Origin: Noviherbaspirillum cavernae
GTDB lineage: Bacteria > Pseudomonadota > Gammaproteobacteria > Burkholderiales > Burkholderiaceae_D
Direction of reading: 5' to 3'
NCBI RefSeq assembly: GCF_003590875.1
Contig: NZ_QYUN01000002.1
Location: 992,001-1,056,000 of the forward strand
DNA: 64,000 nucleotides
Part shown: positions 54,844 through 63,447 of the stretch, one piece after another
Position numbering within the stretch: position 1 is the first letter of the stretch
Layout: every line of letters starts with the position of its first letter
Translations under genes and position numbers: made by a program
The notes under the pieces: generated by a model
Told to the model about the DNA's origin: nothing
Seen by the model: the letters and a program-made list of their open reading frames with translations, nothing else
Database searches by the model: none

Positions 54844-55328
54844 TGGCAAGAAAGCTTTGCCACACGGGCATCGGGTTTCTGCTGATGCTGTGCGCGCTGA
54901 CCGCGCATGCGGCGCAGGCGATCCAGGCATTTGAAGCGGACAGCATGGCGCGCCTCGTCGAGAGCAGGAAGGGGCAGCCGTTCGTGCTGATCGTGTGGTC
55001 ACTGGATTGCACCTATTGCCAGCAGAGCCTCAAAACCCTGGCCGAGGAAAAGCGCAAGCGCAAGAACCTCCACGTCGTCACGCTGGCGACCGATGCGCTG
55101 GACGATCCGCAAGCCGCTGCATTGATGAAGAAGAAGCTGGCCGCTGTCGGCATGCGCGGCAATGCGTGGGCGTTTGGCGCCGCGCCGCCGGAGCAGTTGC
55201 GTTATGCAATCGATCCGAAGTGGCATGGAGAAATCCCCCGTACCTACTGGTTCAATGCGCGCGGCGAAAGCGTCGCGCACTCCGGTGTGGTAACGGCGGC
55301 AACGATAGAGAAGCTGATGGCGCGTTGA
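54843..55328 (+). CDS. Thioredoxin-like/TlpA-type exported protein
   Basis: A 161-aa exported protein. Signal peptide MARKLCHTGIGFLLMLCALT ends near AHA. Thioredoxin-type CxxC is C56-TY-C59 in VWSLDCTYCQQSLK, and the C-terminal part contains GEIPRTYWFNARGES (cis-Pro in IPRT). This supports a redox role, probably keeping cysteines of the CECC or DUF2946 partners reduced, or loading metal. The start at 54843 lies five bases after GGAGG; the ATG at 54840 (overlapping the previous stop) is an alternative. Confidence 0.85.
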   Translation: MARKLCHTGIGFLLMLCALTAHAAQAIQAFEADSMARLVESRKGQPFVLIVWSLDCTYCQQSLKTLAEEKRKRKNLHVVTLATDALDDPQAAALMKKKLAAVGMRGNAWAFGAAPPEQLRYAIDPKWHGEIPRTYWFNARGESVAHSGVVTAATIEKLMAR

Positions 55329-55400
55329 GAGGCCCGGTGCGCACCGTCATTCAGCGGTGGATGGACACAACGCAATTTGAGAGAGAAAAAGGAGACTGGC

Positions 55401-55685
55401 ATGAGCATTTTGCGAATCAACGAATTTCGCGCGCACGAAGGCGGTGGCGACACGCTGCGCGACCGGCTCAAGGTTTTCGTGCCGGCGATCAAGGCATCGC
55501 TCGGCTGTCTCTCCTGCGAATTGCTTCAGAGTCAGAAGAATCCGGCGCACATCGTGCTGCTCGAAGTGTGGGAAAGCGCCGAGGCGCATCAGGCGTCGCT
55601 GAAGAACATCCCGCCGGACGAGTTCAAGGAAACGATGAAGCTGGTTGCAGTGCCGCCGACGGGGGAGTACTACGATTACACGTGA
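55401..55685 (+). CDS. ABM-domain (antibiotic biosynthesis monooxygenase-like) protein
   Basis: A 94-aa cytosolic protein with the dimeric ABM fold: INEFRAHEGGGDTLRDRLK, VFVPAIKASLGCLSCELLQS and VLLEVWESAEAHQASLKN. The start at 55401 has AGGAG at the right distance. Members act as haem-degrading enzymes, quinol monooxygenases or stress proteins; none is specified. It lies 72 bases after the thioredoxin gene and may be the operon's last gene. Confidence 0.82.
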   Translation: MSILRINEFRAHEGGGDTLRDRLKVFVPAIKASLGCLSCELLQSQKNPAHIVLLEVWESAEAHQASLKNIPPDEFKETMKLVAVPPTGEYYDYT

Positions 55686-55755
55686 TCGGCCAGGCGGATT
55701 CGTCCGAGCCGACAATGCAGCGACGGCATGCCTCGGTACGGCTTGCGCCAGACGC

Positions 55756-55786
55756 AAAAAAGCCCGCAAGCCTTTCGGCTGCGGGC
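55756..55786 (-). terminator. Hairpin with U-run for the minus-strand RND operon
   Basis: GCCCGC-A-AGCC pairs with GGCT-GCGGGC around TTTC (one bulge), preceded on the plus strand by six A's (55756-55761), which give a U-run on the minus strand. It would end the transcript of the opcM-side operon about 300 bases after its last stop. The intervening 55787-56082 holds no gene I can support. Confidence 0.7.
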
Positions 55787-56082
55787 ACAAATCCAACTCT
55801 TGGAGAGAGTAGGCAAACATCGTGACGAGCGACGCGTCAATCGAATCAGCGTCTCTCTCGAATTCTGGCGATCATGCGCAACGATTCGGTCATGCATCCA
55901 TGAACCACTGCCACAACATGTGCGCACCAAAGCGCAGCACGTCGATCGATCGCCCGAAGTATAGGCAGTGCGACCGACATGAAAAAGCGTGAATCACACA
56001 ATGCATCATTGCTGATTACGAACCAATCCCGAGCAGTCGTCCTGCTGAATGCGTGCGAAGGGATGCCGCCACGGTGTCACGC

Positions 56083-57525
56083 TTACCACCCGCCGCCGAG
56101 CGAACGGATCAGCGCGACCGTCGTTGTCGCCCGTGCGCCGCGCAACTGCACTGCGCTGCGTTCGACCGTCGCCAGATTGCGCTGCGCATCCAGCACGTCG
56201 AGGTAGCCGGAGCGTCCCGCGAGATACAGCTTGTTCGCCAGTTCCGCCGAACGCCGTGCCGAGGCCACCGCGTCATCGATCGACTGCGCCTGTCCTGCCA
56301 GCGTGCGCAGGCCGACGAGGTTGTCTTCCACCTCGGCGAATGCGGCCAGCACGCTTTGCCGGTAATCGGCGACCGATTCTTCCAGTGCGGCTTCGCTGCG
56401 CGCGATGTTTGCCTTGTTGCGGCCGCCGTCGATGATCGGCAGCGACAGCAGCGCGCCGACCACCCAGGTGCGACTGCTCCACATGAACAGGTCGGCGATG
56501 TCCTCCGACTGGTAGCCGCCCGCACCCGTGAGCCGGAGAGCGGGGAACATGGCCGATCTGGCGACGCCGATGCGGGCATTGGCGGCGATCATCGCGCGCT
56601 GCGCGGCGGCGATGTCGGGACGGCGCTCCAGCAGCGCGGAGGGCAGGCCGGCCGGGATGCCCGGCAATACTGCAGATTCAGGCAGCGGATTGTTCTGTGC
56701 ACTGAACGCGGCGGCCGGCTTGCCGAGCAGCACCGCCAGCGCGTGTTCCAGCAATGCGCGCTGACGTTCCATCGCGATGGCGTCGGAGCGCGTTGTCGAC
56801 AGTTCCGTCTTGGAGCGCGCCAGATCGAGTTCGCCGAGATCGCCGAGATCGTAGCGGCGCTGGTTGATGCGCACATTCTCCTCGCGCAGGCGCACCGTCT
56901 CGTTGAGTACGGCCAGTTCGCCGTCAGCGGCGCGCAAGCGGAAATAGGTCTGCGCGACGTCCGCCTGCAGCGCCAGCAGCACGGAGCGGTAGGTCGCTTC
57001 GCTCGCCTGCGCATCCGCTTGCGCGGCGCTGATGTTGTTGGCGACGCGGCCGAACAGATCGACTTCATAGCTGGCGGTGAGGCGTCCCTGCCATGCCGTC
57101 ACCGGCACAACCGCGGTATCCTGCGACAGGCCGAGCGAGACGGGCGAGCCTCGCCCGCGCTGCCCGCTGAATTCCACTCCCACGGTCGGGATGCGGTCGG
57201 CTTCGGCCACGCCCGCCAATGCGCGCGCCTGCTTCACGCGTGCTGCAGCGGTTGCGAGGTTGGCGTTGGCGGTGGTTGCGTCCTCGATCAGCTTGTCGAG
57301 CGTGCTGTCGTTGAATGCCTTCCACCATTCGCCGCGCGGCTGGGCTTCCGCCGGCTGCGCAGGCTTCCAGCGGGCGGACTCCGTCACGGCGGCTTCCTTG
57401 TATCCGGACGGCACGTCGAGCTCCGGTGCGCGCAGTTCGGGTGCCGCGCATCCGGCGAGGACCAGCGCGGCCACTAATGGCATCAATGAGGGCGATGCAA
57501 ATTTCAGCAATGGATTTGTTTTCAT
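56083..57525 (-). CDS. opcM: Outer membrane efflux lipoprotein (NodT family)
   Basis: RND outer membrane channel of 480 aa. Lipoprotein signal with lipobox LVLAGC, then two OEP repeats with long helices (LEDATTANANLATAAARVKQARALAG, YDLGDLGELDLARSKTELSTT). It matches NodT/OprM-type channels such as OpcM. Start at 57525 gives a good lipoprotein signal; a start at 57561 overlapping the RND stop is also possible. Symbol is by synteny with the Burkholderia ceo operon. Last gene of the operon. Confidence 0.9.
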   Translation of the reverse strand: MKTNPLLKFASPSLMPLVAALVLAGCAAPELRAPELDVPSGYKEAAVTESARWKPAQPAEAQPRGEWWKAFNDSTLDKLIEDATTANANLATAAARVKQARALAGVAEADRIPTVGVEFSGQRGRGSPVSLGLSQDTAVVPVTAWQGRLTASYEVDLFGRVANNISAAQADAQASEATYRSVLLALQADVAQTYFRLRAADGELAVLNETVRLREENVRINQRRYDLGDLGELDLARSKTELSTTRSDAIAMERQRALLEHALAVLLGKPAAAFSAQNNPLPESAVLPGIPAGLPSALLERRPDIAAAQRAMIAANARIGVARSAMFPALRLTGAGGYQSEDIADLFMWSSRTWVVGALLSLPIIDGGRNKANIARSEAALEESVADYRQSVLAAFAEVEDNLVGLRTLAGQAQSIDDAVASARRSAELANKLYLAGRSGYLDVLDAQRNLATVERSAVQLRGARATTTVALIRSLGGGW

Positions 57526-57560
57526 TTTTTGCAATCCGTTCAATTTTTCATCAGCGGCCA

Positions 57561-60500
57561 TCACAGCACCTCGTTATGCGTGGCGGGAATTGCCGGTGTG
57601 GATTTTTCGAAGCGCTTGGCGAACGTGCGCAGCAGCACGTAGAACACCGGCGTCAGGAACAGGCCGAAGAAGGTCACGCCGAGCATGCCCCAGAACACCG
57701 CGACACCCATCGCGTGGCGCATCTCGGCACCCGCGCCGGAGGAGTACACCAGCGGCACCACGCCCATGATGAAGGCGATCGAGGTCATCAGGATCGGGCG
57801 CAGACGCAGACGGCATGCTTCGAGCGCCGCCTGCACCACGGTGCGGCCATGGTCTTCCAGCTCGCGTGCAAATTCCACGATCAGGATCGCATTCTTCGAC
57901 GCCAGGCCGACCAGCACGAACAAGGCGATCTGCGTGAAGATGTTGTTGTCGCCGCCGGTGAACTTGACGCCGAGCAGGGCGCACAGGATCGACATCGGCA
58001 CGATCAGGATCACGGCCAGCGGCAGCGTCCAGCTTTCGTATTGCGCGGCGAGCACCAAGAACACCAGCAGCACGCACAGCGGGAACACGATCACCATCGT
58101 ATTGCCGGCCAGGATTTCCTGGTAGGTGAGGTCGGTCCATTCATATGTAACGCCCTTGGGCAGAACTTCCTGCGCGATCTTTTCCATGATCGCCTGCGCC
58201 TGTCCGCTGGAAACGCCCGGTGCCGCGCCGCCGTTGATGTCGGCGGAAACGTAGGCGTTGTAGCGCTGCACGCGGTCCGGGCCGTAGCTGTCCTTGACAC
58301 GCATCAGCGACGACAGCGGGATCATCTCGCCCTTGTTGTTGCGCACCTTCAGCTGCGCGATGTCTTCCGCATGCGAACGGAACGGCGCGTCAGCCTGGAC
58401 CTTCACCTGGTAGGTGCGGCCGAACTGGTTGAAGTCGTTCACGTACAGCGAGCCGAGGTTGATCTGCAGGGTCTGGTAGATCGTCGACAGCGGCACGCCG
58501 AGCTGCTTGGCCTTGGTGCGGTCGATGTCGGCGAACAGCTGCGGCACGTTGATCTGATAGCTGGAGAAAATGCCTGCCAGCTCCGGCGTCTGCCATGCCT
58601 TCATCTGAACTGCCTGTGTCGCCTTGTACAGTTCGTCGTAGCCGAGGTTGCCGCGGTCTTCGATCATCAGCTTGAAGCCGCCAATGGTGCCGAGACCGTT
58701 CACCGGTGGCGGCGGGAACACCATGATGAAAGCGTCCTCGATGCTGCCGAGTTTGGCATTGATCTGCTGCGCGATCGCGCCGCCCGACAGCTCCGCCGAC
58801 TTGCGCTCATTGAACGGCTTCAGGCTGACGAAGACGATGCCGGAGTTCGGCGCATTGGTGAAACCGTTGATCGACAGGCCGGGGAAGGCGATCGAATCTT
58901 CCACGCCCGGCACCGATTTCGCGATGTCGGACATGCGGCGGATCACCGCATCGGTACGCTCCAGTGAAGCGGCGTCCGGCAATTGCGCGAAGCCCACCAG
59001 ATACTGTTTGTCCTGCGCCGGCACGAAACCGTTCGGCACCGACTGGAACACGAACACGGCGGCCACTGCCAGCGCAGCATAGACTGCCAGCGCAGCAGTC
59101 TTGCGGCCCAGCACGCTCTTGACGCCGCCTTCGTAGCGATCGGATGCGCGATGGAACATGCGGTTGAACCAGTTGAAGAAGCGGCCGAATACCTTGTCCA
59201 TGCCGCGCGTCAATGCATCCTTCGGCGCATCATGCGGCTTCAGCAGCGCGGCGGCGAGAGCCGGCGACAGCGTCAGCGAGTTGAAGGCAGAGATCACCGT
59301 CGAGATCGCAATCGTCAGTGCGAACTGGCGATAGAACTGACCCGACAGACCGGAGACGAAGGCGATCGGCACGAACACCGCGCACAGTACCAGCGCAATC
59401 GCGATGATCGGGCCGCTGACTTCCTTCATCGCCTGCACCGTCGCGTCTCGCGGCGACAAACCGTTCTGGATGTTGCGCTCGACGTTTTCCACCACCACGA
59501 TGGCGTCATCGACGACGATACCGATCGACAGCACGAGGCCGAACAGCGTCAGCGTATTGATCGAAAAGCCGAACATCAGCAGCACCGCGAAGGTGCCGAC
59601 GATGGACACCGGCACCGCCACCAGCGGGATGATCGATGCGCGCCATGTCTGCAGGAACACGATCACCACCAGTACCACCAGCGCGACAGCTTCGAGCAGC
59701 GTCTTGATCACGGCGTTGATCGACTCGCGCACGAACTGCGTCGGGTCGTACACCACGCTGTATTCGACGCCTTCCGGGAAGTCCTTTTTCAGTGTTTCCA
59801 TCGTGGCGCGCACGTCCGACGACAGTTGCAATGCATTTGCGCCCGGTGCTTCGAAGATGCCGATCGCGGCAGCGGATTTGTTGTTCAACAGCGAACGCAA
59901 GGCGTAGTCGGTGGAGCCGAGTTCGACCCGCGCCACATCCTTCAGCAGCGTGACCGAACCGTCCGCGCCGGTGCGCACGATGATGTTGCCGAATTCCTCT
60001 TCCGATTGCAGACGACCTTGGGTGTTGACGGTGAGCTGGAACTCGGCGTTCTTCGACGGTGCCGCGCCGATCACGCCGGCGGCCACCTGCACGTTCTGTT
60101 CGCGGATCGCGTTGACCACGTCGCCGGCGGTCATGCTGCGCGCCGCGACCTTCTGTGGGTCGAGCCAGACGCGCATCGCATAGTCGCCCGCGCCGAACAG
60201 CAGCGTTTCGCCCATACCGGGAATGCGCGACAGTTGATCCTTGATGTTCAGCACCGCGTAGTTGCGCAGGTACACATCGTCATAGCGGCCGTTGGGCGAG
60301 GACAGGTGCACCACCATCGTCAGGTTGGGCGAACTCTTGGCGGTGGTCACGCCGATCTGCCGTACTTCTTCCGGCAGGCGCGGCAAGGCGCGCTGTACGC
60401 GGTTCTGCACCTGCGTTTCGGCCTGCTCGACGTTGGAACCGACCTTGAAGGTGACGGTCAGTGCCAGCGCACCGTCGGAGGTCGCCTGCGATGACATGTA

Positions 60501-60734
60501 CAGCATGTTCTCGACGCCGTTGATCTGTTCTTCCAGCGGCGCGGCGACGGTTTCCGCAATCACTTTCGGATTGGCGCCCGGATAGACGGCGCGCACCACC
60601 ACCGATGGCGGCACCACGTCGGGATATTCCGATATCGGCAGCTTGAACAAGGCCAGCACGCCGGCCACGAATATGAGGATCGACAGGACCGCCGCGAAGA
60701 TCGGGCGGTCGACGAAAAATCTGGAGAAGTTCAT
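57561..60734 (-). CDS. ceoB: Multidrug RND transporter (MexF/CeoB-like)
   Basis: Inner membrane HAE1 pump of 1057 aa. N-terminus MNFSRFFVDRPIFAAVLSIL; TM4 FGLVLSIGIVVDDAIVVVENVERN with the D-D pair of the proton relay; C-terminal LRPILMTSIAFIMGVVPLV. Pattern YPDVVPPSVVVRAVYPGANP and VIGAAP fit the MexF group. The expected cargo is chloramphenicol, fluoroquinolones, trimethoprim and the like. The start at 60734 follows AGAG(A)AC. Symbol is by synteny with ceoB/bpeF. Confidence 0.94.
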   Translation of the reverse strand: MNFSRFFVDRPIFAAVLSILIFVAGVLALFKLPISEYPDVVPPSVVVRAVYPGANPKVIAETVAAPLEEQINGVENMLYMSSQATSDGALALTVTFKVGSNVEQAETQVQNRVQRALPRLPEEVRQIGVTTAKSSPNLTMVVHLSSPNGRYDDVYLRNYAVLNIKDQLSRIPGMGETLLFGAGDYAMRVWLDPQKVAARSMTAGDVVNAIREQNVQVAAGVIGAAPSKNAEFQLTVNTQGRLQSEEEFGNIIVRTGADGSVTLLKDVARVELGSTDYALRSLLNNKSAAAIGIFEAPGANALQLSSDVRATMETLKKDFPEGVEYSVVYDPTQFVRESINAVIKTLLEAVALVVLVVIVFLQTWRASIIPLVAVPVSIVGTFAVLLMFGFSINTLTLFGLVLSIGIVVDDAIVVVENVERNIQNGLSPRDATVQAMKEVSGPIIAIALVLCAVFVPIAFVSGLSGQFYRQFALTIAISTVISAFNSLTLSPALAAALLKPHDAPKDALTRGMDKVFGRFFNWFNRMFHRASDRYEGGVKSVLGRKTAALAVYAALAVAAVFVFQSVPNGFVPAQDKQYLVGFAQLPDAASLERTDAVIRRMSDIAKSVPGVEDSIAFPGLSINGFTNAPNSGIVFVSLKPFNERKSAELSGGAIAQQINAKLGSIEDAFIMVFPPPPVNGLGTIGGFKLMIEDRGNLGYDELYKATQAVQMKAWQTPELAGIFSSYQINVPQLFADIDRTKAKQLGVPLSTIYQTLQINLGSLYVNDFNQFGRTYQVKVQADAPFRSHAEDIAQLKVRNNKGEMIPLSSLMRVKDSYGPDRVQRYNAYVSADINGGAAPGVSSGQAQAIMEKIAQEVLPKGVTYEWTDLTYQEILAGNTMVIVFPLCVLLVFLVLAAQYESWTLPLAVILIVPMSILCALLGVKFTGGDNNIFTQIALFVLVGLASKNAILIVEFARELEDHGRTVVQAALEACRLRLRPILMTSIAFIMGVVPLVYSSGAGAEMRHAMGVAVFWGMLGVTFFGLFLTPVFYVLLRTFAKRFEKSTPAIPATHNEVL

Positions 60735-60842
60735 TTGTGTTCTCTCTTGGTGTTTTGCTGAACGTCGTGTCGTTGCCATTGTTCCGGCAATAGACCGGAC
60801 TTGCCCGGGGAATGCCGGGGTTGCTCGCGGTATGACACTGGC

Positions 60843-60858
60843 TTCCGGCTTGCCGGAA
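60843..60858. promoter_or_regulatory. Intercistronic hairpin between adaptor and pump genes
   Basis: A perfect TTCCGGC-TT-GCCGGAA hairpin lies in the 176-base gap (60735-60910) between ceoA-like and ceoB-like genes. It may modulate the ratio of adaptor to pump; no U-run follows. Confidence 0.45.
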
Positions 60859-60910
60859 TGGTGACGCTGCTTATTTGTGCATGCTATTGCTGCCTACGGT
60901 CAGCCTTGCA

Positions 60911-62137
60911 TCAGGACTTCGAAGCGGCGGTATCGGCCTTCACTTCCGCCTTGGGCGCGGCCTGCGGCTGGTTCTGGTCGGCATCCATCGATACCATCTG
61001 CGCCGTGACCGGCGCGCCGGGGCGAACGCGCTGCAAGCCGTTCACCACGATTTTTTCACCCGGCTTGACGCCGTCGCGCACCACGCGCAAGCCATCGACC
61101 ACCGGACCCAGTTTGACCGCGCGATACTCGGCCTTGCCATCGGCAGTGACTACATACACGAACTTGCGGTTCTGGTCGGTACCGACTGCGCGATCGCTGA
61201 TCATCGCCGCATTGCTCGCGCCAGCCATGCCGTTGCCGCTGGCCAGCTGCACGCGGGCAAAGAGGCCGGGCGCCAGTGCATTGTCGGCGTTGGCGAACAC
61301 CGCACGCATGCGCACGCTGCCGGTGGCCGGATCGACGCGGTTGTCGACGAACTCCAGCCTGCCTTCGTGCGGGAAGCCGCTTTCATTGGCAAGGCCGATG
61401 CGTACCGTGACCGGCGTGCCCTTGCGCGCCAACGCACCCACGCGCAGGAACGATTCTTCATCGCCATCGAAGCTGGCGTAGATCTGCTTGTTCGACACCA
61501 CCGAAGTCAGCACGACGCTGCCATCGACCAGGTTGCCGGTCGTGATTTCCGCCTTACTGACACGGCCGTTGATCGGCGAATGCACCTTGGTGAAGCCGAG
61601 GTTCAGCTTCGCCGCCTCGTAGGTCGCCTGGGCGGCGCGTGCGCCGGCTTCCAGCTCCTTCATGCTGGAAGCCTTTTCATCGGCTTCGCGCTGCGCGATG
61701 GCTCTTTCCGCAACCAGTTTTTCGGCGCGCACCAGTTCGATTTTCGCCAGATCAGCCTTGGCGCGTGCTGCCAATGCCGCGGCTTCGGTGCGGCTTGCCT
61801 CGGCTTCATACGGGCGCGGGTCGATGACGAACAGCACATCGCCTTTCCTCACTTCGGCACCCGGCTTGAAATTGACCGAGGCGATGAAACCGGACACGCG
61901 CGGACGGATTTCGACGTGGTCCACCGCTTCAAGCCGGCCGGAAAATTCCTGCGTCTCCACCACTTGCTTTTCGATGACGGTGGCGGCGGTAATCGGCGGC
62001 CCGCCTGCGGGCTGCTGGCCGACTTCCTGCGCAGACGGCTGGCCGCAGCCGGACAGCACCAGTGCTGCGGTGCCGCTCAACAGCAGGGCGGTGGATGCGG
62101 AGCGTGCGGCGTGAGTGAATGCGGATACGTTTTTCAT
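60911..62137 (-). CDS. ceoA: RND periplasmic adaptor lipoprotein (MexE/CeoA-like)
   Basis: Membrane-fusion protein of 408 aa. Lipobox ALVLSGC, then beta-barrel/lipoyl segments (VDHVEIRPRVSGFIASVNFKPGAEVRKGDVLFVIDPRPYEAE in part) and a coiled hairpin (about 95-170). The start at 62137 gives a clean lipoprotein signal; the in-frame extension to 62188 is unlikely. Its 5' leader holds an 18-codon ORF and, 140 bases upstream, a SoxR-type promoter. Symbol by synteny with ceoA/bpeE. Confidence 0.92.
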   Translation of the reverse strand: MKNVSAFTHAARSASTALLLSGTAALVLSGCGQPSAQEVGQQPAGGPPITAATVIEKQVVETQEFSGRLEAVDHVEIRPRVSGFIASVNFKPGAEVRKGDVLFVIDPRPYEAEASRTEAAALAARAKADLAKIELVRAEKLVAERAIAQREADEKASSMKELEAGARAAQATYEAAKLNLGFTKVHSPINGRVSKAEITTGNLVDGSVVLTSVVSNKQIYASFDGDEESFLRVGALARKGTPVTVRIGLANESGFPHEGRLEFVDNRVDPATGSVRMRAVFANADNALAPGLFARVQLASGNGMAGASNAAMISDRAVGTDQNRKFVYVVTADGKAEYRAVKLGPVVDGLRVVRDGVKPGEKIVVNGLQRVRPGAPVTAQMVSMDADQNQPQAAPKAEVKADTAASKS

Positions 62138-62195
62138 GTTGTTTTTCCCCAGCTGGTTATGGATTGTTCGGTAATGCCTTGAATTCATTTACGCA

Positions 62196-62252
62196 CTACA
62201 TCGATGGATGAAAGTGTTCATCGATGCATGCAATGCCGATTCTGCTGCTCAT
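62196..62252 (-). CDS. Possible 18-codon leader ORF of the ceoA transcript
   Basis: Minus-strand ORF MSSRIGIACIDEHFHPSM with GGAGAG six bases before its ATG, lying inside the predicted 5' leader between the SoxR-type promoter and the adaptor gene. Two copies of CATCGATG (62199-62206, 62219-62226) sit inside it and can pair. It may regulate the operon by translation-dependent folding. No homology evidence. Confidence 0.4.
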   Translation of the reverse strand: MSSRIGIACIDEHFHPSM

Positions 62253-62283
62253 CGTTTTCTCTCCGTAAAAGAGGTGACGGCCC

Positions 62284-62314
62284 ATTATCAAACCTGAAGT
62301 TAGCTTGAGGTCAA
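62284..62314 (-). promoter_or_regulatory. SoxR-like promoter with 19-bp spacer upstream of ceoA
   Basis: On the minus strand TTGACC (62314-62309), 19 bases, then GATAAT (62289-62284). The spacer holds a dyad, ACCTCAAGCT/AACTTCAGGT (8 of 10 matched), close to the SoxR box of the soxS promoter (CCTCAAGTTAACTTGAGG) with two differences. A 19-bp spacer is the hallmark of MerR-family activated promoters. No soxR gene is in the window. Confidence 0.75.
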
Positions 62315-62420
62315 GCGGTCGCGGATGTCTGATTCGGTACACGGTGCCGTGCCGCAAGGCGGCAGGTGACTACAGATATTGCAAGCTGACGTCAGCCTCG
62401 GGCTTCCCGTAACGGGAAGG

Positions 62421-63284
62421 TCAAGCACTTTTTGCTGCATCCAGCCCTGCCACGAAGGCGGCGATTTCCTGCAGCACGCTTTCCTTGCGCACACAGCTAC
62501 ATCGCGCATCCGGCTGTTCCAGCTCGATCGGCGGCAGTCGCTTGACGACGGCCCTGATGCCGGCCGCAAGCAGCTTGGCGCCGTACTGTTCCGCCTCGTC
62601 GCGCAAGGGATCGTCGTCCGCCGAGAGAATCAGGGCCGGCGGTAAACCCTTCATGCGGCTCGACTGCAGCGGCGACGCATACGGATGGGTGCGGTCAATT
62701 GCACGCGGCAGATAGTCGCGATAGCCGGCGGCGCATTCGCCGGCTGCCCGCGCCGCGCCGCCGTCATCGGCAATGGTGCGCATCGAGCAACTGGTCAGGC
62801 CGGGATCCAGCATCGGCATGATCAATATCTGCGCAGCCAGTGCAGGACCGCCCCGGTCGCGCGCCATCAACGCAGACACTGCGGCAAGATTGCCGCCTGC
62901 CTCGAGGCCTGCGGTAATCAGGTGTTTGCCATCCCAGCCCAGCTTTGCCTTGTGCCTGGCAGCCCACTTCAGCAACGCATGCGCGTCTTCAACGGCTGCC
63001 GGAAACGGTTGCACATCGGCCACCGTGTAGGTCGACGCAAGTACTTTGCAACCGGTGATTTCCGCCAGCCCGCGCACGAAGGGATCGATGGCGTCCAGTT
63101 CTGAGGTGACGAACCCTCCCGGCGGGAAAAACACGATCAATTTCTGATCATCATGTCGCGCAAGGGCAGGCTCAGGTGTCGGTGTATACAGGCGCGCGTC
63201 GAGCTTGTTGCGCTCGCCTTGCACGACCAGCGTACCGACGGTCACTCCATCGGCAACGACATCCTTGCGGCTGCCAGGGTTCAT
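62421..63284 (-). CDS. llpE: Alpha/beta-hydrolase-like protein lacking the catalytic serine (LlpE-like)
   Basis: A 287-aa HSL/lipase-type fold protein. Where active esterases have HGGG it reads PPGGF (54-58), and the nucleophile elbow GxSxG is GLEAG with E128 replacing Ser (codon GAG). The Asp in LSADDDPLRDEA remains; the His in the last segment is not recognisable. It matches the lipase-like llpE gene placed between the regulator and adaptor in the Burkholderia ceo/bpeEF operons. It is probably not a hydrolase. The start at 63284 faces the LysR gene. Confidence 0.8.
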   Translation of the reverse strand: MNPGSRKDVVADGVTVGTLVVQGERNKLDARLYTPTPEPALARHDDQKLIVFFPPGGFVTSELDAIDPFVRGLAEITGCKVLASTYTVADVQPFPAAVEDAHALLKWAARHKAKLGWDGKHLITAGLEAGGNLAAVSALMARDRGGPALAAQILIMPMLDPGLTSCSMRTIADDGGAARAAGECAAGYRDYLPRAIDRTHPYASPLQSSRMKGLPPALILSADDDPLRDEAEQYGAKLLAAGIRAVVKRLPPIELEQPDARCSCVRKESVLQEIAAFVAGLDAAKSA

Positions 63285-63404
63285 TTGAGAGCCTTGTCTT
63301 TCCTTGCGTGAATATCCGCAGCAAAGCGGAATTGCTGCACCCGTTGCATCATGGAGCGAACTATAGCTTTACTCTAGAATGTGAATAAATAGGCAAATTC
63401 GGAA

Positions 63405-63432
63405 TTGACTGTTCAGTATTCTGAACAATCAA
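63405..63432. promoter_or_regulatory. Inverted repeat in the LysR-llpE divergent region
   Basis: TGTTCAG-TATT-CTGAACA is perfect and extends to 12-base arms with one mismatch (TTGACTGTTCAG against TTGATTGTTCAG). It lies 15 bases before the LysR gene and is a good candidate operator for it (LysR boxes are typically T-N11-A dyads). TTGACT could also be a -35. Confidence 0.6.
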
Positions 63433-63447
63433 ACAAGGCGGTGTGTG

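Noticed and set aside
57315..58967. 550-codon plus-strand frame opposite the RND pump
   Set aside because: Antisense shadow with no domain; the minus-strand gene is complete and typical.
58983..60494. 503-codon plus-strand frame opposite the RND pump
   Set aside because: Antisense shadow of ceoB; reads as His/Arg/Asp-rich random sequence.
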